Shown piece after piece: positions 6,259 through 11,711 of a stretch of 14,194 nt of DNA (within the stretch, counting starts at the first letter, position 1; every line of letters starts with the position of its first letter). The position numbers and the translations under genes are program-made. Origin of the DNA: CBDUQI01 sp965369325 (GTDB taxonomy: Bacteria > Pseudomonadota > Gammaproteobacteria > Steroidobacterales > JBCBZW01); NCBI GenBank assembly GCA_965369325.1, contig CBDUQI010000155.1, forward strand, positions 1-14,194, given 5' to 3'. The notes below the pieces were generated by a model. The model saw only the letters and a list, made by a program, of their open reading frames with translations. It ran no database searches and had not been told where the DNA came from.

Positions 6259-7242
6259 ATGTTGGCAGCTTGGTACTCGCAGCAAGGCGCTGCGGCAGAC
6301 GTATTGCAAACCGGTGAGATGGACATCCCGCCGTGTGCGGCCGGCGAGGTGCGGGTGCAGGTGATGCGCTCGGGCATCAACCCCGTGGACACTAAACGTC
6401 GCCAGGGTGGGCGCGGGGCCATGGCCAGCCCGCTGGTGGTGCCGCATTTTGACGGCGCGGGGATTATTGATGCGGTGGGCGAAGGCGTCGAGGAGAGCCG
6501 GCTTGGCCAGCGCGTCTGGCTGTACGAGGCGCAATGGCAAAGCGACTTTGGCTCTGCCGCGCAGTACGTCACAGTACCTGCCAGACTGGCCGTACCGCTG
6601 CCGGGCAACACCAGCTTTGCCGAGGGCGCCTGCCTGGGCATTCCAGCACTCACCGCCCATCGCTGCGTATTCGCCGATGGCCCGGTGCAAGGGCAACGTG
6701 TGCTGGTTACCGGCGGTGCGGGCGCGGTCGGAAACTATGCTGTGCAGTTTGCGCGGCTCGGGGGCGCGCAGGTAATTGCGACGGTCAGCGGCGAGGCCAA
6801 AGCGGTGCTTGCGCGCAAGGCTGGTGCCGCCCATGCGCTTAACTACCGCAACGAAAACACCGCTCAACGCGTGATGGAACTGACCGACGGGCACGGGGTG
6901 GACCGGGTAGTGGACGTAGACTTTGGTGGCAACCTCGCCACCACCATGGACGTGATCAAGCCCAACGGCGTTGTCTCCACTTATGCTTCGGAAGGTGATC
7001 ACAACCCTGCGCTACCGTTTTACCAATGTCTGTACAAAAACATGTCAGTACATTTTGAAATTGTTTTTCTGATGCCCGAGGACAACAAGCGTCAAGCCGT
7101 GGCGGATATCTCAGGCTGGCTCGACCAAGGTGCTCTGAAGCACCAACCGGGTGAGAGCTTCGCCCTTGGCGACATCGTCGCCGCCCACCAGGCGGTAGAG
7201 GCCGGCGCCAACGGCAAAGTGATGCTGAACATCGCCGACTAA
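6259..7242 (+). CDS. Zinc-less MDR-family NADPH:quinone oxidoreductase-like protein
   Basis: A 327-aa medium-chain dehydrogenase/reductase. The GroES-like N-terminal domain holds GINPVDTKRRQGG (residues 39-51). The Rossmann nucleotide-binding core is VLVTGGAGAVGNYAVQFA (148-165), followed by LGGAQVIATVSGEAK. The catalytic and structural zinc Cys/His clusters of alcohol dehydrogenases are absent, which places it with quinone oxidoreductases and related enoyl reductases that use NADPH. It likely reduces quinones or activated double bonds in the cytoplasm. The ATG at 6259 has CAGGGA about nine bases upstream and matches the usual family N-terminus. The open frame to 6130 lacks such support. The partner gene is a divergent glutathione transferase. 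Substrate is open. Confidence 0.92.
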   Translation: MLAAWYSQQGAAADVLQTGEMDIPPCAAGEVRVQVMRSGINPVDTKRRQGGRGAMASPLVVPHFDGAGIIDAVGEGVEESRLGQRVWLYEAQWQSDFGSAAQYVTVPARLAVPLPGNTSFAEGACLGIPALTAHRCVFADGPVQGQRVLVTGGAGAVGNYAVQFARLGGAQVIATVSGEAKAVLARKAGAAHALNYRNENTAQRVMELTDGHGVDRVVDVDFGGNLATTMDVIKPNGVVSTYASEGDHNPALPFYQCLYKNMSVHFEIVFLMPEDNKRQAVADISGWLDQGALKHQPGESFALGDIVAAHQAVEAGANGKVMLNIAD

Positions 7243-7290
7243 GCGCATTTTGATGACCGACACGCGAACCATTACCTTTTCAAGTTTAAA

Positions 7291-7321
7291 AACCCGCTCT
7301 GCTCATTGAGTAGAGCGGGTT
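7291..7321 (-). terminator. Distal intrinsic terminator of the porin gene
   Basis: AACCCGCTCT (7291-7300) pairs with AGAGCGGGTT (7312-7321). The stem can extend inward by a G-T pair and CTC/GAG. Read on the minus strand a run of five T (7292-7288) follows. It is the second of two terminators behind the porin. The convergent MDR gene stops 48 bases before it, and on the plus strand it has no T-run. Confidence 0.75.
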
Positions 7322-7379
7322 GCCGTTGCACTGGCTAACTCGTGCTTTAGCCCTAATAAAAATGTCCTGCTATAAAAGT

Positions 7380-7399
7380 CCCGCGCGTTGCCGCGCGGG
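7380..7399 (-). terminator. Proximal intrinsic terminator of the porin gene
   Basis: CCCGCGCG (7380-7387) and CGCGCGGG (7392-7399) form a perfect 8-bp stem with a TTGC loop. On the minus strand it is followed by AC and then TTTT (7377-7374). It lies 45 bases past the porin stop codon, so the porin has tandem terminators. Confidence 0.75.
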
Positions 7400-7444
7400 C
7401 GCAGGGAGTATTATCCGATCCTTCACGATGCTCAAACTAAAATT

Positions 7445-8779
7445 CTAGAACCGGAACTCGCCTCCCAAAAGAAACGCGTTGTACTCTTCATCGGGGAAAA
7501 ACAGTCCGGGCGCGAGGCCACTTGGCGTGACGCGCTCAAACGTGTGGAATTCCGCGTTGATATTGAAGCTGGGCGTCAGCTGATGCTGCACGTAAACCAT
7601 GAGCAGCTCACGATCCACCTCACCGGTACCCAAAATGCCAAACGCCGGCGCATCCATAAACGCGCTGGGGTCCTCGTGGCCTTCGCCGTAGCTCACGCCA
7701 TACACCGTATCGCCTGCCGTGTAATCAAGGTTCACGTAGAACTGATCGCCTTCAACTGCGCCGCAGCCGTCCGGCATGCCGCCCACGTTGGCGCGACAAC
7801 GGGTACCAAAGCCCATAAAGCCTTCAGCGATACCCTCGGTGTCCTCAAAGTTTGCGGTAACCCCTAAACCGCCCACTTTCAGCCGAGCACCCAGACTCAA
7901 ACCACGAATGTCGGTGCTGGCACCGCTGGTATTGTCATCAATACCCTGTGTCATGGCGCCCAGCCAGAAGGCAATGTTATTGCTTCCGTTGGCTCCAAAA
8001 CCCTTGGTGTAGTGCAGGTCAGCCTCGATCAAGGGGGCTGATGTTTCCACCACAGAGTCACCCTGGGCAATGCTCGAGAGGTTGGTATTGGCAATCACGA
8101 TCGGGTCGCCGCCTGGAATACCAAACGAGGTTTCGATCGGATCGAAAATACCGACGCGGAACTGAAAGCCATTGGTACGCGGCGAGGCATAGCGAATACC
8201 CGCGGTCCAGTCAGTCCAGGTATAACCAGTACCAATATGGCCACAGTTAGGACCACTACCGTCCGGGCCTACACACTGATAGCCCGCACCACGCATACTG
8301 CCGGTATCGTTCAAAATCGAGTGCGAGGCGTAGATGCCGAAACTGCGACCGATCTGAAGTTGACCAAAGCTACCGCTGACGGCGATATCCGCTGCGCGAA
8401 TCTCAATTTGCTCACCCACCCGGCGGGTTTTAAAACCCTGCAGGCTGTGCGCCAACTGAAAATACGCCGACACGGTTATGCCGTTAAACTCTGGCGCCAC
8501 GGCAACAAACTCAATCTTTGAAGGATTGAACCCGGTACCAACACGAAATGAACTCTGGGCATCAAGCTGCGGTAGCCCAAACGCGGTGGCCCCACGCACG
8601 TCCCAGTCGGTGGAACCGGTCCACGCGCTGAACAGCCCCATCATTTGCAAGGACCAGCCGCTCTCGGTTTTAACGATTGGAATCGCCGCGTTGCTGCTCA
8701 TCGAGCCTAGCAACATCGACGAGCCAATCAAGGCTATCGTTAGTGACCGCACAATGGCGGCCTTAGTTTTGCTGTACAT
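7445..8779 (-). CDS. Outer-membrane porin-like beta-barrel protein
   Basis: A 444-aa protein resembling general Gram-negative porins of the Porin_4 type. A Sec signal peptide covers residues 1-32, with hydrophobic LTIALIGSSMLLG and likely cleavage after SNA-A. The mature protein shows alternating polar and hydrophobic strands, Gly/aromatic-rich turns, and segments such as ADIAVSGSFGQLQIGRSFG typical of porins. The last residues, LLGGEFRF, end in Phe, the usual BamA recognition signal. Two Cys pairs fall in probable loops (CVGPDGSGPNC and CRANVGGMPDGC). The ATG at 8779 follows a GGGGGG-containing ribosome site. It should form an outer-membrane channel; the transported solute is unknown. The gene stands alone, with 178 bases before it and tandem terminators after it. 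Confidence 0.85.
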   Translation of the reverse strand: MYSKTKAAIVRSLTIALIGSSMLLGSMSSNAAIPIVKTESGWSLQMMGLFSAWTGSTDWDVRGATAFGLPQLDAQSSFRVGTGFNPSKIEFVAVAPEFNGITVSAYFQLAHSLQGFKTRRVGEQIEIRAADIAVSGSFGQLQIGRSFGIYASHSILNDTGSMRGAGYQCVGPDGSGPNCGHIGTGYTWTDWTAGIRYASPRTNGFQFRVGIFDPIETSFGIPGGDPIVIANTNLSSIAQGDSVVETSAPLIEADLHYTKGFGANGSNNIAFWLGAMTQGIDDNTSGASTDIRGLSLGARLKVGGLGVTANFEDTEGIAEGFMGFGTRCRANVGGMPDGCGAVEGDQFYVNLDYTAGDTVYGVSYGEGHEDPSAFMDAPAFGILGTGEVDRELLMVYVQHQLTPSFNINAEFHTFERVTPSGLAPGLFFPDEEYNAFLLGGEFRF

Positions 8780-8880
8780 GGATACTACCCCCCAAAACGA
8801 ATAGTTCAGAATTGGTCTCTGGCCCCCAATGGGCTCTAATCACTTAAGGCGCCGATGCCTTCGCTGATGTAGAAGCAAAC

Positions 8881-8900
8881 GTGCGGCAATTCCGTCGCAC
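8881..8900 (-). terminator. Weak stem-loop between CMD operon and porin
   Basis: GTGCG (8881-8885) and CGCAC (8896-8900) are inverted repeats; the stem can reach 7 bp with one G-T pair. On the minus strand it is followed by GTTTGCTT, a poor T-tract. It may end the CMD operon about 60 bases past its last stop. It could instead be an operator for the porin gene. Confidence 0.3.
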
Positions 8901-8957
8901 GATTGCATCCGCTTGTATTTTGCTCAGGCACCAGAGTCCTGCTCGGTCTGATGACGT

Positions 8958-9509
8958 TTACGCCACGGGACGGGAGAACATCGTCGGCTCTGCAATCCCG
9001 AGCGTATCTCCGGTGCGCCCGATCATGATGAACGTGGTAATGACTGCGGTAAGCTCAACGAGCTGACCCGCGTTCCAGTAGTCACGCAATTTCGACCACA
9101 GCGCATCGGACACGTCATTGGCATCGATGCCAATCTGGTCGACCAACTCCAGAGCAACTTTCTCGGCGTCGCTGTAGTGCGGGCTGTTGCGCCAAAGAGA
9201 GTTGGCCAGATCGCCCACCTTTTCCGCCGAGTTACCTAACTCGATGGCAAGTTTTTCGTGAGCACCGTAGCTGTAGAATGCGCCGATAGAGCGCAGTGTT
9301 TTCAGAATGATGAGCTCTTTGAATGCCCAGTTAACGCGCCCCTCCTGCAGGGACTGCGCGAAAAAGGCGGTAATGGTCCGGCACATAGCCGGGTTGGTAC
9401 CGAGAGCTCTGACCAGATTGGGTACATGACCGAAGTGATCTTCGGCAACTTTGAACGCTTGCTTGACATCGTCGTTGTCGGGCGTTTGAACTAATGCAGT
9501 GGCTGGCAT
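8958..9509 (-). CDS. CMD/AhpD-like protein lacking both redox cysteines
   Basis: A 183-aa member of the carboxymuconolactone decarboxylase (CMD) superfamily, mostly helical and cytoplasmic. The core matches its upstream neighbour segment by segment: KELIILKT, then the active-site loop, then NSPHYSDAEKVALELVDQ, then QLVELTAVITTF and GDTLGI. In AhpD-type members the loop is CxxCxxxH preceded by a Glu. Here E65 and H84 remain, but the cysteine positions are A77 and S80 (GAFYSYGAH). It should therefore not act as a disulfide peroxidase partner. It might decarboxylate, isomerise or bind a small molecule, or form a mixed oligomer with the paralogue. The start has GGAGG eight to nine bases upstream. 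It lies 54 bases after the first CMD gene, in the same operon. Confidence 0.88.
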   Translation of the reverse strand: MPATALVQTPDNDDVKQAFKVAEDHFGHVPNLVRALGTNPAMCRTITAFFAQSLQEGRVNWAFKELIILKTLRSIGAFYSYGAHEKLAIELGNSAEKVGDLANSLWRNSPHYSDAEKVALELVDQIGIDANDVSDALWSKLRDYWNAGQLVELTAVITTFIMIGRTGDTLGIAEPTMFSRPVA

Positions 9510-9563
9510 GGCCGTTATCCTCCGTAGGACAGATGATGCTTCAAGTAGCCGCGCGGGCGGTTA

Positions 9564-10193
9564 CTATCGCGCCAGGAAATGTTCCAGATGTTTTTTCGCA
9601 GCGGGTGATTTGGGTGCCTGCTCGGCGAACAGCACCGGCTGGTGGCCGGTCCATACATCCTCGAGCTGTACGCCCAGGGCGTCACCAAACTTTGAAACCT
9701 GCAGATAGGCGGCGATGGTCGCTACGATCTCGACGATTTGACCATCGTCGTAGTGCTGCTTAACCCGCGCCCAGGTATCTGCATCGATCTTCTCGGGATC
9801 CAGAACCACCTGACAGCACAGATCCAAGATTGCCACTTCGTTGGGTTTGTAGTGCGGAGAATCCTGATAGACCACACCAACGATGTCGCGCTGTTTCTCC
9901 TCGGTCACACCCAGCCGTGCGGAGACAACCTCGTGCTGAGTGACGCAATACAGGCAATCGCCCATGTTGGTCGCTTTGAGTATTAGAAGCTCCTTCGTGT
10001 ACCAGTCGACCTGGCCTTCGGCGAGTATCTCGAAAAAGATATCCCACATTGGTGCTGACATCTCCGGCGCGTGACCGGTGATTTTGAAGATGTTCAGGAC
10101 CATCTCGAAACGTGCTTCGGCGTCAGCGTAGACCTTCTTCGTTACCGGATCGGCATCTTCTGGCTCTACGTATGGAAGCTGTGCATTGGACAT
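9564..10193 (-). CDS. CMD/AhpD-like protein with intact CxxCxxxH centre
   Basis: A 209-aa carboxymuconolactone decarboxylase superfamily protein. C80, C83 and H87 form CLYCVTQH, and E68 lies 12 residues before the first Cys. This is the same Glu-Cys-Cys-His spacing as the AhpD alkylhydroperoxidase proton-relay centre. A thiol peroxidase or disulfide reductase activity in the cytoplasm is plausible. The rest of the core (SPHYKPNEVAILDLC, DGQIVEIVATIAAYL, FGDALGV) matches the second gene of the operon. The ATG at 10193 has GAGGT seven bases upstream. It is the first gene after a consensus promoter with an embedded palindrome and is divergent from a TetR regulator. True substrate unknown. Confidence 0.9.
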   Translation of the reverse strand: MSNAQLPYVEPEDADPVTKKVYADAEARFEMVLNIFKITGHAPEMSAPMWDIFFEILAEGQVDWYTKELLILKATNMGDCLYCVTQHEVVSARLGVTEEKQRDIVGVVYQDSPHYKPNEVAILDLCCQVVLDPEKIDADTWARVKQHYDDGQIVEIVATIAAYLQVSKFGDALGVQLEDVWTGHQPVLFAEQAPKSPAAKKHLEHFLAR

Positions 10194-10318
10194 GTTCGTA
10201 CCTCAGATTCCTTGCAGCTTTTACCTGACGTGCCGCCGTACACGACGACCCGCCTTCACAGTCTCAAGTGCATGCATTTCACCTAGTGAAAATTATTTTG
10301 CAGCACTTGCCTCAAAAA

Positions 10319-10347
10319 TATTTATAGCATACGCTACAAATTGTCAA
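10319..10347 (-). promoter_or_regulatory. CMD operon promoter
   Basis: On the minus strand a perfect -35, TTGACA (10347-10342), is followed after 17 bases by TAAATA (10324-10319). TATAAA at 15 bases (10326-10321) is the alternative -10. Transcription would start near 10312, giving a leader of about 120 bases before the ATG at 10193. The spacer is filled by the palindrome at 10320-10341, so a bound repressor would exclude RNA polymerase. Confidence 0.7.
10320..10341. promoter_or_regulatory. 22-bp palindrome, candidate TetR operator
   Basis: The left half is ATTTATAGCAT and the right half ACGCTACAAAT. Nine of eleven positions are symmetric, and the two mismatches are both A versus G in the half-site ATTTRTAGCRT. 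It sits between the -35 and -10 of the CMD promoter and 63 bases upstream of the tetR start. Size, symmetry and place are typical of TetR-family operators, so repression of the CMD genes and autoregulation are the simplest reading. Confidence 0.7.
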
Positions 10348-10403
10348 ATTATGGGTCAGCGCAGCGGTGGCAAGTTCCACTGCAAAACACAGTAGGGGCT
10401 GCT

Positions 10404-11048
10404 ATGGGCGTGCCAAGAGATACCGGCCCGACAACTTCCAAATCGCGGGGTCGGCCGCGCAGATTCGAAATGGATGAACTGCTGGACTCCGCTTTAGAAC
10501 TGTTCTGGAAGCGAGGCTATCGGGCGACCGCAACGCGCGATCTGGAAGCCGCGCTGGGCGTCAGTCAATCCAGCATCTACAACACCTTTGGCTCCAAACA
10601 GGGCTTGCTTGAAGCGGCGCTGCAACGTTACGAGCAGCTGGCCGATCAGGAACTGGTGGGTCCACTTGAAGCCTCGGACAAAGGGCTGGAAGCGATCGAA
10701 GCGTTCTTCCTCGCACTGGGCCACTGGGTGACTCACCAAGGTCGGCGCGGTTGCCTGTTGATCAACATGATGGCCGAGGATGGCGGCGTGACCGATGCGA
10801 TCAAAAAACGTGCGCGCACCTATCGCAAGCGAGTGCGCGGCGCCATCCGCGACGGCTTAGTACGAGCCGCCAACTCGGGCGAGGCCATTGATGTCGAGCT
10901 AGATACCCGGGCCGACCTGTTGCTCGGCCTGGTACTAGGGCTGAATATCGCGGCCCGCGGCGGGGCGACCTCACGCGAGCTCGGCAGCCTGCTGGACGCC
11001 GTTCGAGCGCAGTTACACAGCTGGCGTCTCGAGAGCGTTAACGCGTAG
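10404..11048 (+). CDS. TetR/AcrR-family transcriptional regulator
   Basis: A 214-aa DNA-binding regulator. A basic arm, SRGRPRRFE (residues 14-22), precedes the three-helix TetR domain. The helix-turn-helix is about residues 42-62, with TRDLEAALGVSQSSIYNTFGSK characteristic of the family. Residues 80-210 form the helical ligand-binding and dimerisation domain. The ATG at 10404 has AGGGG five bases upstream. A TTG further up in frame (10341) overlaps the palindrome and is rejected. The gene is divergent from the two CMD genes and 12 bases upstream of the DsbA-family gene, so it probably controls both and itself. The ligand is unknown; an oxidant, electrophile or aromatic compound would fit the neighbours. 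Confidence 0.93.
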   Translation: MGVPRDTGPTTSKSRGRPRRFEMDELLDSALELFWKRGYRATATRDLEAALGVSQSSIYNTFGSKQGLLEAALQRYEQLADQELVGPLEASDKGLEAIEAFFLALGHWVTHQGRRGCLLINMMAEDGGVTDAIKKRARTYRKRVRGAIRDGLVRAANSGEAIDVELDTRADLLLGLVLGLNIAARGGATSRELGSLLDAVRAQLHSWRLESVNA

Positions 11049-11060
11049 CCGACCGTCTCG

Positions 11061-11711
11061 ATGTCTTCAAACGAAACCCTGCTTTACGTGGCGGACCCCA
11101 TGTGTTCATGGTGCTGGGGGTTTTCACCCGTGGTGAGCGCGATTACGGAGCGCTACAGCGAGCGGGTAGCCATCTCAGTAATAGTTGGCGGGCTTGCCCC
11201 CAGGGCCACCGCGCCCATGGACGATGACACCAAAGCCACCGTCCGCGAGCACTGGGATCACGTAAACGAAGCGACCGGGCAGCCGTTCGATTACGCCTTT
11301 ATGGAGCGCGAGCGCTTTGTGTATAACACTGAGCCACCCTGCCGCGCCGTGGTGGCTGCCCGCCAGATTGCCCCGGATCGGGCGCTGGACTTCCTGGAGC
11401 ACCTGCACAGGGCTTTTTACCGGGATAACCGGGATGTCACCGACGAGTCTACGCTGGTCGACATCGGCAACGAATTTGGATTTGATCGTGCACAGTTCTC
11501 CAAGGCGCTCAGTCTGGATAAAACCCACGAAGCCACCCAGGATGATTTTGAACTGACCCGGGAGCTTGGGGTCAATGGCTTCCCCTCGTTGTTGGCACAT
11601 GCCAACGACAAGCTCAAGATGATTACCGTCGGCTACCGGCCCTGGTCGCAGATCATGCCCATTCTGGACAGCTGGCTGGAACGCACAGACGCGCAGTCTA
11701 AACGTGCGTAA
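11061..11711 (+). CDS. Cytoplasmic DsbA-family thiol oxidoreductase
   Basis: A 216-aa thioredoxin-fold protein of the DsbA superfamily (FrnE-like). The active site is DPMCSWCWGF with C15 and C18. The cis-proline is in GVNGFPSL (P175), and a helical insertion lies between them. There is no signal peptide, so unlike classic DsbA it should act in the cytoplasm, as disulfide isomerase, reductase or glutathione-linked enzyme. The start is ATG at 11061 with no clear Shine-Dalgarno. It lies 12 bases after the tetR stop, so translation may be coupled to the regulator gene. A CxxC protein beside a CMD protein with CxxCxxxH suggests a shared thiol-redox function, but that is inference. Its last 14 bases overlap the convergent plsB gene. 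Confidence 0.9.
   Translation: MSSNETLLYVADPMCSWCWGFSPVVSAITERYSERVAISVIVGGLAPRATAPMDDDTKATVREHWDHVNEATGQPFDYAFMERERFVYNTEPPCRAVVAARQIAPDRALDFLEHLHRAFYRDNRDVTDESTLVDIGNEFGFDRAQFSKALSLDKTHEATQDDFELTRELGVNGFPSLLAHANDKLKMITVGYRPWSQIMPILDSWLERTDAQSKRA

Noticed and set aside
6070..7002. A 310-codon minus-strand frame spanning the GST/MDR gap and antisense to the MDR gene
   Set aside because: It covers the control region and the opposite strand of a clear Rossmann-fold enzyme, and has no family features.
10341..10403. Upstream TTG start for the TetR gene
   Set aside because: It would begin at the edge of the palindrome and lacks a ribosome site. The ATG at 10404 has AGGGG five bases upstream and precedes the basic arm normally found at TetR N-termini.
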